Assembly: GCA_963699085.1 (NCBI GenBank)
Contig: CAVOTH010000004.1
Span: 1,302,001 to 1,366,000, forward strand
Source: Bog-756 sp963699085
GTDB lineage: Bacteria > Actinomycetota > Acidimicrobiia > Acidimicrobiales > RAAP-2
Length of the DNA: 64,000 nucleotides
Reading direction: 5' to 3'
The notes beneath the pieces are model-generated. The model saw only the letters and a list, made by a program, of their open reading frames with translations. It searched no databases and was not told where the DNA came from. Numbering within the stretch: the first letter of the stretch is position 1; the number at the start of each line of letters is the position of its first letter. A program made the position numbers and the translations under genes. This document shows positions 1-9,403 of this stretch, one piece after another.

Positions 1-2706
1 GATCGTCTCGGGGTCGATACCGGTTTGGATCCGGGGGATGAACTGGTCGGGTTGGATGTACTCCGGCAGGTTGATCGGGGGTGGCGGGGCTTCCTCGGCC
101 TCCGCACGGGTCTCGTCCAGCGCGGACTGCAGTCGGGCCGAGAAGTCGTCGAGCGCCTGCTCGGCCTCCTCCAGTGAGATGTCCCCCCGACGGACCAACG
201 CTTCGGTGTACAGCTTTCGCACCGAACGTTTGGCGTCGATCAGCGCGTACATCAGAGGCTGGGTGTAGCTCGGGTCGTCGCCCTCGTTGTGGCCGTGACG
301 CCGGTAGCAGACCATGTCGATGACCACGTCCTTGTGGAACGCCTGGCGGAACCCAAAGGCCAGTCGGGCCGCCCTGGCGCAAGCTTCGGGGTCGTCGCCG
401 TTGACGTGGAAGATCGGAGCCTGGACCATCTTGGCCACGTCGGTCGGGTACACCGAGGAGCGGGCCGCCTCCGGTGCGGTGGTGAAGCCCAGCTGGTTGT
501 TGATGACGACGTGGATCGTGCCACCGGTGCGGTAACCGGCCAGGCCGGAGAGGTTGAGGGTCTCGGCCACCACGCCCTGGCCGGCGAACGCGGCGTCGCC
601 ATGCAGGAGGATCGGCAGGACCGGGAACGGGTCGCCGCTGCCGTCCACCAGTCTCGGCCCACTCCCGCGTTCGCCGCCTAGTGCGTCCTGGCGGGCACGG
701 GCCATCCCCACCACCACCGGGTCGACCGCCTCCAGGTGCGACGGGTTGGAAGCCATTGTGAGCGGGATGGAGCCGCCGTTGCGCGCCACGAAGTGACCGG
801 AGGCCCCCTTGTGGTACTTCACGTCGCCCGAGCCCTGGACCGAGTCGGGGTCGAGATTTCCCTCGAATTCCTCGAAGATCTCGCCGTAGGACTTGCCCAC
901 GATGTTGGCGAGCACGTTCAGCCGGCCGCGGTGGGCCATGCCCATGACCGACTCGTGCAGGCCCTCTTTGACCGCTTCTTCGAGGATGGCATCGAGGATG
1001 ACGATGGCCGATTCGGCTCCTTCGAGCCCGAAGCGCTTCTGGCCGACGTAGCGGGTGTGGAGGAATCGTTCGAAGACTTCCGCCGCGTTGAGGCGGTCGA
1101 GGATGTGACGCTGCTCGTCCGGTCCGATGACGGTCGAGACCCCCTCGACGTGCTGCTGGATCCAGCGCTTCTGGTCGGGATCCTGGATATGCATGTATTC
1201 GATCCCGAGGGTGCGGCAGTAGGCGTCGCGCAACAACGACAGGATCTCGTCCAGGGTGGCCATCTGCTTGCCGGCGAGTCCGTCGGCGACGAACTGGCGG
1301 GGCAGGTCCCAGATGGTGAGCCCGTAGTGGAGTGGATCGAGCTCGGGGTGGAGGTCGACGTCCTCGGCATCGAGCGGGTCGAGGTGGGCGATGAGGTGAC
1401 CCCGGACCCGGTACATGTTGATCAGGGTCTGGACGTGGTTCTGCTTGATGAGCCGCTCGTGACCGCCGTCGGAGTCATCGACCGACGAGTTGTCGTCCTG
1501 CTGCCATGTGACCGGCTCGTAAGGGATCTCCAGGGAGTGGAACAACTCCTCGTAGAACCCGTGACCGCCCATGAGGCACTCGGACACGTGGGCCAGGAAG
1601 AGCCCCGACTCGGCGCCCTGGATGATCCGATGGTCATAGGTGGAAGTGACCGTCACCGTCTTGCCAACGCCGAGCTCGGCCATCTTGCGGGGGTCGGCGG
1701 CCTCGAATCCCGGCGGGACACCGAGGGCCCCGACGCCCACGATCAGTCCTTGGCCGGGCATGAGCCGGGGCACCGACTGCACCGTGCCGATGGTCCCTGG
1801 GTTGGTCAGTGTCACCGTTGTGCCGGCGAAGTCGTCCGGGGTGATCTTGTTGGTGTGGATCTTGCGGATCAGGTCCTCGTACGCCGCCACGAAGCCTTTG
1901 AAGTCGCGGGTGTCGGCCTCGGTGATGCAGGGAACGAGGAGGGTGCGCCCGCCCGATTTCTCGACGTCGACGGCCAGGCCCAGGCCGACGTGCTCATGGC
2001 GAAGGACCCCGGGAGTGCCCTTTCCGTCGACATCCGCCACGAAGGCGGCATTCATGGCCGGTACGGCGACGAGGGACTTGACCACGGCGTAGCCGATGAG
2101 GTGGGTGAAGCTGACCTTGCCACCCGTGGTGCGTTTCAGTTGGTTGTTGACGATGGTGCGGTTGACCTCGAGCAGCTTGGCCGGCACCACCCGCACGCTG
2201 GTGGCCGTCGGCACACCGAGGGACGCCTCCATGTTGGCCACGATGCGACCCGCCGCGCCCCGCAGTGGCTTGGCACCATCGACGCCAACCGGCGCCGGCG
2301 GCGAGGCCGCGGCGGGGGTAGTGGCATCCTGAGACGGAGTGGGTTCGACGACCGGGGCACCTACCGCGGCAGGTGCGGTAGCAGCGGTAGCAGCGGTGAC
2401 AGCGGTAGCAGCGGTAGCAGCGGCAGGTGCGATAGCAGGGGCAGCGGCGGAGGACGGTGCCGTGGACGGTGACCCGGGCGCCGGGGCCTGCAGGGGTGCC
2501 GGCCCGACCGATGGTTCCGCCGCCGGTCGGTAGTCCGCAAAGAATTCCTGCCAGGACGGTGACACCGACTCTCGGTCGGCCAGGTACCGCTCGTACATGT
2601 CCTCGACCAGCCAGGCATTGGGGCCGAACGCACCGGTGCCGGCTGCGACCCGACCGGCTCCGTCGTGTCCCTCCACCGTCGCGTCACCTACTTCGGGCCT
2701 GGCCAT
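1..2706 (-). CDS. kgd: Multifunctional 2-oxoglutarate decarboxylase / dehydrogenase E1-E2 (KGD type), C-terminus off the left edge
   Basis: This is the TCA-cycle 2-oxoglutarate dehydrogenase in the actinobacterial form, where an E2-like succinyltransferase domain is fused in front of the thiamine-diphosphate E1. The 902 visible codons begin with the family signature GPNAWLVEDMYERYL (residues ~22-36), then an Ala/Pro/Thr-rich linker (~60-125) and the E2 catalytic domain ending near residue 355 in TSTYDHRIIQGAESG. The E1 part follows, with GMAHRGRLNVLANI, FHVNGDDPEA and RRHGHNEGDDPSYTQP. Mycobacterial KGD is about 1230 residues, so roughly 330 are missing at the left edge. The ATG at 2706 has GGAGG a few bases upstream. 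No frame break was seen. A single chain of this type normally works with a separate lipoamide dehydrogenase. Confidence 0.95.
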   Translation of the reverse strand, partial: MARPEVGDATVEGHDGAGRVAAGTGAFGPNAWLVEDMYERYLADRESVSPSWQEFFADYRPAAEPSVGPAPLQAPAPGSPSTAPSSAAAPAIAPAAATAATAVTAATAATAPAAVGAPVVEPTPSQDATTPAAASPPAPVGVDGAKPLRGAAGRIVANMEASLGVPTATSVRVVPAKLLEVNRTIVNNQLKRTTGGKVSFTHLIGYAVVKSLVAVPAMNAAFVADVDGKGTPGVLRHEHVGLGLAVDVEKSGGRTLLVPCITEADTRDFKGFVAAYEDLIRKIHTNKITPDDFAGTTVTLTNPGTIGTVQSVPRLMPGQGLIVGVGALGVPPGFEAADPRKMAELGVGKTVTVTSTYDHRIIQGAESGLFLAHVSECLMGGHGFYEELFHSLEIPYEPVTWQQDDNSSVDDSDGGHERLIKQNHVQTLINMYRVRGHLIAHLDPLDAEDVDLHPELDPLHYGLTIWDLPRQFVADGLAGKQMATLDEILSLLRDAYCRTLGIEYMHIQDPDQKRWIQQHVEGVSTVIGPDEQRHILDRLNAAEVFERFLHTRYVGQKRFGLEGAESAIVILDAILEEAVKEGLHESVMGMAHRGRLNVLANIVGKSYGEIFEEFEGNLDPDSVQGSGDVKYHKGASGHFVARNGGSIPLTMASNPSHLEAVDPVVVGMARARQDALGGERGSGPRLVDGSGDPFPVLPILLHGDAAFAGQGVVAETLNLSGLAGYRTGGTIHVVINNQLGFTTAPEAARSSVYPTDVAKMVQAPIFHVNGDDPEACARAARLAFGFRQAFHKDVVIDMVCYRRHGHNEGDDPSYTQPLMYALIDAKRSVRKLYTEALVRRGDISLEEAEQALDDFSARLQSALDETRAEAEEAPPPPINLPEYIQPDQFIPRIQTGIDPETI
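2371..2450. repeat. Short tandem repeat encoding the Ala/Thr/Val linker of kgd
   Basis: Imperfect tandem copies of a 9-base unit, agcggtagc, lie in frame within kgd and encode an Ala/Thr/Val-rich flexible linker between the N-terminal segment and the E2 domain. The repeat should vary in length between strains without disturbing the catalytic domains. Confidence 0.6.
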
Positions 2707-2784
2707 TGGCCTCCATCCTACCGGCAGGGTGAAGCGCGACCTGCCCGGGCCGCAGCCTTCGGGTGGTCGATTAGCGTCCATGCC

Positions 2785-3171
2785 ATGACCGCGCCGCGCA
2801 CCCGAGTTACCTGCTCGTTCCGCTTCGAGGCCGCCCATCGGTTGGACTGGCATGTGGGGAAGTGCCGGAACCTCCACGGCCACTCCTACCGGCTCGATGT
2901 GTCCATCGAAGGCCCTCTGGACGCCAACGGGGTCGTCCTCGACTTCGACACGCTGAAGGAGGTCGTCCGGATCCAGGTCGTCGACCGTTGGGACCACGCC
3001 TACCTCAACGACATCGTCGAAAATCCCACAGCCGAGCGGCTGGCCCTGCGGGCGTGGAAGCACCTGACCGACGCCGGCCTCACCCCGGCCGCCCTCCGGC
3101 TGTGGGAGACCAGCGATGCGTGGGTCGACCTCGCCCCGGGCGCCGACCCGTTCGCCACCCTCGGGACCTGA
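2785..3171 (+). CDS. queD: 6-carboxy-5,6,7,8-tetrahydropterin synthase
   Basis: QueD converts dihydroneopterin triphosphate to 6-carboxytetrahydropterin, the first dedicated step to 7-deazaguanines. The 128-residue protein has the PTPS fold signatures: the zinc histidine in FEAAHRL (~residue 16), the catalytic cysteine and two zinc histidines in CRNLHGHSY (~28-36), and the substrate-anchoring glutamate in LWETSDAW near the C-terminus. The ATG at 2785 was chosen because the QueD homology starts directly after it; the open frame continues upstream without family similarity. It is followed two bases later by queC, so it is the first gene of a queD-queC-queE operon. Confidence 0.93.
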   Translation: MTAPRTRVTCSFRFEAAHRLDWHVGKCRNLHGHSYRLDVSIEGPLDANGVVLDFDTLKEVVRIQVVDRWDHAYLNDIVENPTAERLALRAWKHLTDAGLTPAALRLWETSDAWVDLAPGADPFATLGT

Positions 3172-3173
3172 CC

Positions 3174-3836
3174 GTGCCCGGCCACCTGGTGGTGCTCTCG
3201 GGCGGCCTCGACTCCACCGTCTGCATGGCACTGGCCACCGATGAGACGGGGACCGCTCCCCTCGCCCTCACCTTCGACTACGGACAGCGCCACCGGACCG
3301 AGCTCGACCGGGCCGCAGGGGTGGCGGGTCACTACCGGACGGAGCACCTCGTCGTGCACCTCGACACCTCGGCGTGGGGAGGTTCCGCTCTGACCGACGG
3401 CGCCATCGACGTTCCGATCGCAGGATCGACCGACGGGATCCCCGCCACGTACGTACCCGCACGAAACAGCATCTTCTTGGCCGTGGCGCTCGGGGTGGCC
3501 GAGGCCAGGGACCTCGACGCCGTGTGGATCGGGGTCAACGCCATCGACTATTCCGGCTACCCGGACTGCCGGCCCGAGTTCATCGAGGCCTTCCGCGGGG
3601 TGGCCGCCACCGGACAGCGCAGGGGTGTCGAAGGTGACCCGATCGCCCTGTGCACGCCCCTCATCGATCGGACCAAGGAACAGATCGTGCAGTTGGGAAT
3701 CGAGCACGATGCGCCCCTGCATCTCACCTGGTCCTGTTACCGCGGTGGAGACGCCCCGTGTGGAACGTGCGACGCCTGCGTGCTGCGGGCCCAGGGCTTT
3801 GCCGCAGCCGGAGTGGACGACCCGGCCCTCCCATGA
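3174..3836 (+). CDS. queC: 7-cyano-7-deazaguanine (preQ0) synthase
   Basis: QueC uses ATP and ammonia to turn 7-carboxy-7-deazaguanine into preQ0. The protein is 220 residues from a GTG at 3174, two bases after the queD stop. The PP-loop ATP pyrophosphatase motif SGGLDST is at residues ~9-15, FDYGQRH follows at ~34-40, YVPARNSIFL sits mid-protein, and the structural zinc cluster is visible at the C-terminus as CYRGGDAPCGTCDAC. The stop codon overlaps the queE start (ATGA), which indicates translational coupling. Confidence 0.95.
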   Translation: MPGHLVVLSGGLDSTVCMALATDETGTAPLALTFDYGQRHRTELDRAAGVAGHYRTEHLVVHLDTSAWGGSALTDGAIDVPIAGSTDGIPATYVPARNSIFLAVALGVAEARDLDAVWIGVNAIDYSGYPDCRPEFIEAFRGVAATGQRRGVEGDPIALCTPLIDRTKEQIVQLGIEHDAPLHLTWSCYRGGDAPCGTCDACVLRAQGFAAAGVDDPALP

Positions 3837-4660
3837 CCCCCCCCGATCCGGCGACGCTGCCCCCGGCCACATCGGTGTCTGGCTCCCGTCACCGCGACAT
3901 CCTGGTGTCCGAGATCTTTTCTGCCATCCAGGGGGAGGCGGCGCTCGTGGGCGAGCGCCAGGTCTTCGTCCGCCTCACCGGCTGCAACATCCGCTGCACC
4001 TACTGCGACCAACCCGAGGCGCTTGAGCGCCGGCCCGGGCCCTGTCGGATCGAGGCCACGGCCGGGCGACGGGATTGGGAGATCGAGGCGAGTCCACTGC
4101 CCATCGAGGACGTGATCGGGGCCGTGGCCCGACTGTGGGAGCAGGTGCCGCACCACTCGATCAGCCTCACCGGGGGGGAGCCGCTGCTCCAGGGATCCCG
4201 GGTGCAACGGCTGGTGGGTGAGTTTCGGGCACGGGGGTGGCCGGTCATGCTCGAGACGAACGGGACCCTCGTCCCGCCCCTGCGCAGGATGATCGGCGAT
4301 CTCGACTACGTCAGCATGGACCTGAAGCTCACCAGCGTCGACGGGGAGTCGGTGGATCCGGCGGTCCAGACCGCGTTCCTGGCCGCGTCGGTGGAAGCCG
4401 GTGCAACCACCTGGGTCAAGATCGTGATCGGACCCCACACCGGCATGGACGAGTTCGACGCCTGTATCACCATGGTGGCGACGGTCTCCGCCGGCGCGCC
4501 TCGGCCCGTCGAGGTCTTCCTCCAGCCCCTCACGCCATTCGGGACGGCCGAGGAGGCACCGACACCCGGACAGGTGCTCGAGATGCAGGAACGCGCGTTG
4601 CGGATCCATCCCAGGGTCCGGGTCGTCCCCCAGACCCACAAGGCCATCGGCCAGCTCTGA
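3833..4660 (+). CDS. queE: 7-carboxy-7-deazaguanine synthase (radical SAM)
   Basis: QueE is the radical SAM enzyme that contracts 6-carboxytetrahydropterin to 7-carboxy-7-deazaguanine. The 275-residue protein carries FSAIQGE (~28-34) and the cluster-binding CNIRCTYCD, with C-x3-C-x2-C spacing (~52-60), followed by the SAM-contact motif SLTGGEPLLQ and LETNGT. The ATG overlaps the queC stop. Between QueE's FSAIQGE motif and the CxxxCxxC loop the spacing is canonical, so all three enzymes of the pathway to preQ0 after GTP cyclohydrolase look intact. Confidence 0.94.
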   Translation: MTPPDPATLPPATSVSGSRHRDILVSEIFSAIQGEAALVGERQVFVRLTGCNIRCTYCDQPEALERRPGPCRIEATAGRRDWEIEASPLPIEDVIGAVARLWEQVPHHSISLTGGEPLLQGSRVQRLVGEFRARGWPVMLETNGTLVPPLRRMIGDLDYVSMDLKLTSVDGESVDPAVQTAFLAASVEAGATTWVKIVIGPHTGMDEFDACITMVATVSAGAPRPVEVFLQPLTPFGTAEEAPTPGQVLEMQERALRIHPRVRVVPQTHKAIGQL

Positions 4661-4685
4661 CCCGACCGATGGGGACGCCCGGACG

Positions 4686-4733
4686 CGACGAAGGGGGCGG
4701 CCAGGGGAACACCCCGGACCGCCCCCTTCGTCG
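4686..4733. terminator. Strong hairpin between convergent queE and HU gene
   Basis: A perfect 15-base inverted repeat (left arm 4686-4700, right arm 4719-4733) encloses an 18-base loop between the queE stop and the stop of the HU gene on the other strand. There is no U-tract on either side. Position and stability fit a bidirectional terminator for two convergent genes. Confidence 0.75.
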
Positions 4734-4736
4734 GGA

Positions 4737-5051
4737 CTACTTGGCCTTGGTGATCTTCGGGGCCGGGGCCTGGCCGTTCACTACCTTCTTGAACGAGGCG
4801 CCAGCGGAGACCTTGGGGCTCTTCGAGGCCTTGATCTTGATGGTCTCGCCGGTCTGCGGGTTGCGGCCGGTGCGGGCGGCACGCTGGGCCCGGTCAAAGG
4901 TCAGGAAGCCGGTGATGACTACCTTCTCGCCCTTCGCCACCGTGGCGGTGATGACGTCCTCGAGCCCGCCGAGCACGGTGGCGACGTCCTTGGAGGTCTC
5001 TCCGGTATGGGCTGCGACGGCAGCGATGAGATCGGTTTTGGTCAGGGGCAC
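4737..5051 (-). CDS. HU-family nucleoid DNA-binding protein
   Basis: A 104-residue histone-like HU protein that bends DNA and compacts the nucleoid. It begins with LTKTDLIAAVAAHTG and contains the beta-arm signature GRNPQTGETIKIKASKSP (~residues 54-71), then FKKVVN. A short Ala/Pro/Lys tail follows. I chose the GTG at 5051, which has AAGGAG five bases upstream, over the longer open frame starting at 5084 that adds residues unlike any HU. A second, larger HU-like gene lies at 17.9-18.6 kb. Confidence 0.93.
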   Translation of the reverse strand: MPLTKTDLIAAVAAHTGETSKDVATVLGGLEDVITATVAKGEKVVITGFLTFDRAQRAARTGRNPQTGETIKIKASKSPKVSAGASFKKVVNGQAPAPKITKAK

Positions 5052-5237
5052 TGTTTCTCCTTGGTCAAATGGAAGCCCTAACAATGCACGATCTGGCGGG
5101 GCAATGTGTGCACCTAGCGGCGCGGACCCCTGAACTGGGCGGTTCCCGGGCCTCCCGGCTCGGTGGGGCGCGGGTCGGTCACCGCTGCTCGCGGGGGACT
5201 GGCCCTAGGTCCGGCGGACCTGACAGGCTGCAAACAG

Positions 5238-6080
5238 ATGACAGCCAACCACCAGCTCGCCACCACCGAGCACCTACCCGACGATCCCACTGATTCCGAT
5301 CTGCTCGTCGTCCTGGTCCACGGCTCCCTCGATCGGGCCGGCAGCTTCGCCCGGGTCACCCGTCGGCTGAGCGACCTGCACACCGTCGCCTACGACCGTC
5401 AGGGGTACCACCGCTCGCGTAACGGACTCCCCGCGCACACCACTCTGGATGGGCATATCGACGACCTGCTCACGGTGATCGACGACAGGCCGGCGGTGGT
5501 GGTGGGCCACAGCTACGGCGGCACGCTCGCCCTCGGTGCAGCCCTGCGGCCCTCAGGTCGCGGGCTGATCCTGTCGGTCGCCGCCTACGAGCCGCCGATG
5601 CCGTGGCTCGGCTCGTGGGCCACCCGGGGTGGTACCCGGACCGGGCGGTCGTCAGCGGTGGTGGACCAGGGCCCGGAAGACGCCGCCGAGCACTTCTTCC
5701 GGAGGATGGTGGGAGATTCGGCGTGGGACCGGTTGCCCGAGCGGACCAAGGAGGCGCGCCGGGCCGACGGTGAGGCATTGGCCGCCGAGCTCGCCGCCAT
5801 CCGAGTCGACGATCCACCGTTCGACATCTCGTCTCTCTCCGTCCCCTCCGTGTTCGGGCGCGGCACGGCGTCGCTCCCCCACCACCGTGATGCGGTCGGC
5901 TGGCTCGTGGAGCACGTCCGTGGCTCCGTACTGTTCGAGATCGAGGGTGCCGCCCACGGGGCCCACCTCACCCACCCGGACGCCTTCGCGGATCTGGTAC
6001 GCATGGCGGTCGCCCGGGCCCGACCCGGTTCCGGGGCCGCCGCCACCGACGGCGTACTCGGGCGACCGGCCGGCGGGTAG
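5238..6080 (+). CDS. Alpha/beta-fold hydrolase
   Basis: A 280-residue soluble alpha/beta hydrolase of unknown substrate. The oxyanion-hole region VLVHGSLD (~residues 20-27), the nucleophile elbow GHSYGG (~86-91) and a late histidine in EIEGAAHGAHLTHPD (~240-254) make a plausible Ser-Asp-His triad. The ATG at 5238 was preferred to an in-frame start 75 bases upstream because the fold begins just after it. The next gene starts 11 bases downstream, so the two may be co-transcribed. Confidence 0.85.
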   Translation: MTANHQLATTEHLPDDPTDSDLLVVLVHGSLDRAGSFARVTRRLSDLHTVAYDRQGYHRSRNGLPAHTTLDGHIDDLLTVIDDRPAVVVGHSYGGTLALGAALRPSGRGLILSVAAYEPPMPWLGSWATRGGTRTGRSSAVVDQGPEDAAEHFFRRMVGDSAWDRLPERTKEARRADGEALAAELAAIRVDDPPFDISSLSVPSVFGRGTASLPHHRDAVGWLVEHVRGSVLFEIEGAAHGAHLTHPDAFADLVRMAVARARPGSGAAATDGVLGRPAGG

Positions 6081-6090
6081 GAGGTCGGGA

Positions 6091-7026
6091 ATGCACATCC
6101 TCGTCACCGGATCTTCCGGTCTCATCGGTACCGCCCTGGTCGATCGGCTCGTCGCCGATGGTCACCGGGTCACCCGGCTGGTCCGGGCCGGGTCCGCTCG
6201 GGGTGCCACACAGCCACCGCCGGGAGTAGGCGACCTCTTCTGGGATCCTCGAGAAGGGACCGTCGACATCGCCGGCATCGACAAGGTGGGGCCGGTCGAC
6301 GGCGTCGTCCACCTCGCCGGCGCCGGGGTCGGTGACAAGCGATGGAGCCCCACCCGCAAACAGGTGATCCTGGGCAGCCGAACCAGCGGAACCGGGCTGC
6401 TGGCCAAGACGTTGACCAAACTCTCCGACCGGCCGGCCGTCCTGGTCAGTTCGTCAGCGGTCGGTTACTACGGCGACCGGGGTGCGGAACAACTCGACGA
6501 GCAGTCCACGCCGGGCACCGGATTCCTGGCCGACGTGTGCCGGGCGTGGGAGGATGCGACCACACCAGCAAGTGCTGCCGGCATCCGGACCGTGCTGCTG
6601 CGCACGGGGATCGTACTCAGCGCCACCGGCGGTGTTCTCGCCAAGCAACTACCGCTGTTCCGGCTCGGTCTCGGCGGTCGGACCGGCTCCGGGCGTCAGT
6701 ACCGGAGCTGGATCACACTCGACGACCAGGTCGGCGCCATCCTCCACTGCCTGGCCGAGGGCGCCCTGTCGGGACCGGTCAACGCCACGACGCCGAGGCC
6801 GGCCACCGATGCCGAGTTGGCCACGGCCATCGGTGCCGCTCTCCATCGACGTACCTTCCTGGCCGTGCCGGCGCCGGCGCTCAAACTGGTCCTCGGCGCC
6901 GAGATGGCGACCGAACTGATCCTGTCGGGCCAGCGGGTCCTGCCTGCCAAGCTGATCGCATCGGGTTACGCCTTCGCCCACACCGACCTCGACGAGGCGA
7001 TGCGCGCGGTGCTCCGGCCGAGCTGA
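6091..7026 (+). CDS. TIGR01777-family NAD(P)-dependent epimerase (SDR39U1-like)
   Basis: A 311-residue extended short-chain dehydrogenase of the YfcH/SDR39U1 type; physiological substrate unknown. It opens with the Rossmann motif VTGSSGLIGTALVDRL and shows the family hallmarks HLAGAGVGDKRW, SSSAVGYYGDRG with the catalytic-type YYG, and SWITLDDQVGAILHCL. The ATG at 6091 has GGAGG six bases upstream. The gene is intact and close behind the alpha/beta hydrolase gene. Confidence 0.92.
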   Translation: MHILVTGSSGLIGTALVDRLVADGHRVTRLVRAGSARGATQPPPGVGDLFWDPREGTVDIAGIDKVGPVDGVVHLAGAGVGDKRWSPTRKQVILGSRTSGTGLLAKTLTKLSDRPAVLVSSSAVGYYGDRGAEQLDEQSTPGTGFLADVCRAWEDATTPASAAGIRTVLLRTGIVLSATGGVLAKQLPLFRLGLGGRTGSGRQYRSWITLDDQVGAILHCLAEGALSGPVNATTPRPATDAELATAIGAALHRRTFLAVPAPALKLVLGAEMATELILSGQRVLPAKLIASGYAFAHTDLDEAMRAVLRPS

Positions 7027-7055
7027 AGCGGTCGAACTGGACACTGCCGCCGTTT

Positions 7056-7992
7056 TCAGGTGGACGCGTCGGTTGGGGCCACAACGGTGCCCGGTCGGTC
7101 GCGGTGCTGACGCTGGAGCTTGTCCCCTCCCCCGGTCTCGTCCTTCGCCCCCGCCACCAGCGGAGAGGTCGACAGGAGGAACACGCCGCCGATCACGACT
7201 ACGACGGACACCAACTCGACAGGAAGCCGCCATCCTGTGGTCTGCAGCCGGTCGTGGAAGAGGTAGATGCCGAGTAGCACGCTCACGATCGGGTCGATCA
7301 CGGTCAGAGACGTCTGGGAGGCGGTCACCGGTCCGGCATGGAACGAGCTCTGGATCAGGAAGAGTCCGATGACCCCGGTCGCCACCAGGGCATAGGGATC
7401 CCAGTCGGTGAAGACATGACCCCACCCGTCCGAGATCAGGATCGTCAGTTGCTTGGTCAACGCGGCCGATGAGCGCGAACACAACGGCTCCCGAGGATCC
7501 GAACATCGCCGCACGGAACCACCGAGGCCCGATGAATCCGAGTCCGGCGAAGGCGGCCGATGCGACTCCGATCACCACGAAGACCACCAGCCAGGTGTGG
7601 CGGGTCGGGACCATATTCCCTCCACCCGGGGTGGCGGCCACCAGGAAGGCGGCGAGCCCTCCGGCGGCTGCTATCGAACCGCCCCACTCCCGCCAGCCGA
7701 GGTGATAGCGGAACCAGACACCCAGGATCAGGACCAGGAAGAGCAGCTCGGTCGTCACAATCGGCTGGACCGAGCTCAGCTGACCGAACCACAGTGCGCC
7801 CGCCTGAAGGAGGAAGCCCACGCCGATCATGGCCAGTCCCGCGAACCAGATGGCGTTGGAGAAAGCGTGTCGGATGAGCCGGACGCTCATCACGGTGTCG
7901 GCCGGGGCGTTCTGGACTCCGATGCGCTGGAAGATGGCGCTCAGGGCGTTGACCAGAGCGGCCAGCACAGCCAGAAGATAAGCCACGCTCAA
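7056..7992 (-). CDS. DMT-superfamily (EamA-like) membrane transporter, one frame break
   Basis: A polytopic drug/metabolite-transporter-type protein of about 312 residues. The N-terminal part read from the ATG at 7992 holds five to six hydrophobic helices (for example AYLLAVLAALVNALSAIF and the segment around QPIVTTELLFLVLILGVWF). The frame breaks near 7466, where the helix GAVVFALI should run into AALTKQLTILI; one extra G accounts for it. The remainder, in the other frame, includes GVIGLFLIQSSFHAGPV, a second QPI/VIDPIVSVLLGIYLF motif and a last helix VVVVIGGVFLLS. The duplicated EamA architecture is clear, the substrate is not. Confidence 0.8.
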
Positions 7993-8121
7993 GGTCTACC
8001 CCAGGCCCGCCGGAATGCCGGGAATCCGCGGCACCCCGCCGATTCCTCCGGACGGCCCGGACGCCCCGGATACGCTGTGCCGGCCCGGGGATGAAGGGCG
8101 CCGACTCGAAGGGACCTGGCC

Positions 8122-9375
8122 ATGGCCGCCACGCAGCACGCCGACTCGAGCACCTCCCAGGGTGCGATCACGCCCGAACAGTTCGAGGACGAGGCCCGGG
8201 CCTTCCTGGACGCCAACGCCGAACGCCGGTCCGAAGAGGCCTTCGTGTGGGGCCACGGATCCGAGAACGTCAGCCTGTTCCCGGAGCGGACGCCCGCACA
8301 GCAGGCTGCCGACCTGGCCACGTCACGCGCCTGGGCGCAGAAAGTATTCGACGCCGGATTCGGGTGGGTCACCGGACCGGTCGAGTACGGCGGACGGGGA
8401 CTCACCTCCGAGTACCAGCGGATCTGGAATCAGGTCGCCGTTGACTACCTGACGCCTTCACTTTCGATCTACGGAATCGGTCTCGGCATGGTGGCCCCGA
8501 CGATCCTGGCCCACGCCACGGCTGAGGTGAAGGAGAGCTATCTCCGAAGGATGTGGCGGGGCGACATCGTGGGGTGTCAGCTCTTCAGCGAACCGTCGTC
8601 GGGCTCCGATCTCGCCTCGCTCCAGACCCGTGCCGTCAGGGATGGCGACGAGTGGGTCATCAACGGCCAGAAGGTCTGGACGTCGGGTGCCCAGGTCTCC
8701 GACATCGGCGAGATCATCTGCCGGACCGACCCCGATCAGCCCAAGCACCGCGGGCTGACCGGGTTCGTCGTCGACATGCATGCTCCCGGGGTGGAGGTGC
8801 GTCCCCTGCGCCAGATGACCGGGGGTGCCTCGTTCAACGAGGTCTTCTTCACCGACGTACGGGTCCCCGACTCTCATCGCCTCGGAGACGTGAACGGCGG
8901 ATGGACGGTGGCACTCACGACACTGATGAACGAACGGGCCGCCATCGGCGGTGGCGGGGGCGGGGTCGGACCGTCCGTGTCGACCCGGTTGATCGAAGTG
9001 GCCAGAGCCACCGGGAAGAACACCGACCCGCTGGTCCGCCAGCAACTGGCCGGGATCGTGATCAACGACAAGGTCGCCGGGTACACCAACCGGCGGGCGA
9101 TGGCCAAGATCGCCCAAGGCCAGCTCCCCGGGCCGGAGATGTCGCTGGGAAAGTTGTCCTTGACCGCCAATATGGTCCGGACCTACGAGGTGTTGTCCGC
9201 CATCCTCGGTCCCAAGCTCGTCGTCGACACCGGCGAATGGGGCACGTACGCCTGGACCCAATACCTTCTGGGCGTGCCCGGCATGCGGATCGCCGGTGGC
9301 TCCGACGAGGTCCTGCGCAACATCATCGGTGAGCGGGTCCTCGGCTTGCCGAAAGACCCGGCTCCCCAGCAGTAG
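8122..9375 (+). CDS. Acyl-CoA dehydrogenase
   Basis: A 417-residue FAD-dependent acyl-CoA dehydrogenase catalysing alpha,beta-desaturation of an acyl-CoA. It has the N-terminal helical domain with WVTGPVEYGGRG, the FAD-binding middle signature QLFSEPSSGSDLASL and WVINGQKVWTSGAQ, and the C-terminal GGSDEVLRNIIGERVLGLP. The start at 8122 fits family length. The substrate range cannot be read from sequence; acyl-CoA ligases elsewhere in the window suggest lipid or sterol catabolism. Confidence 0.92.
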   Translation: MAATQHADSSTSQGAITPEQFEDEARAFLDANAERRSEEAFVWGHGSENVSLFPERTPAQQAADLATSRAWAQKVFDAGFGWVTGPVEYGGRGLTSEYQRIWNQVAVDYLTPSLSIYGIGLGMVAPTILAHATAEVKESYLRRMWRGDIVGCQLFSEPSSGSDLASLQTRAVRDGDEWVINGQKVWTSGAQVSDIGEIICRTDPDQPKHRGLTGFVVDMHAPGVEVRPLRQMTGGASFNEVFFTDVRVPDSHRLGDVNGGWTVALTTLMNERAAIGGGGGGVGPSVSTRLIEVARATGKNTDPLVRQQLAGIVINDKVAGYTNRRAMAKIAQGQLPGPEMSLGKLSLTANMVRTYEVLSAILGPKLVVDTGEWGTYAWTQYLLGVPGMRIAGGSDEVLRNIIGERVLGLPKDPAPQQ

Positions 9376-9403
9376 GAATCCGCCAGCCGGCTGCGAACGC
9401 CGG

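Noticed and set aside
736..2472. 578-residue open frame on the plus strand opposite kgd
   Set aside because: It is the antisense of a gene with clear KGD domains; high-GC codon bias makes long antisense frames common, and its composition (Asp/Val/Gly-rich, no domain) is typical of a shadow.
2707..2784. preQ1/preQ0 riboswitch before queD
   Set aside because: The 78-base gap lacks the short pseudoknot pattern and is mostly the kgd leader.
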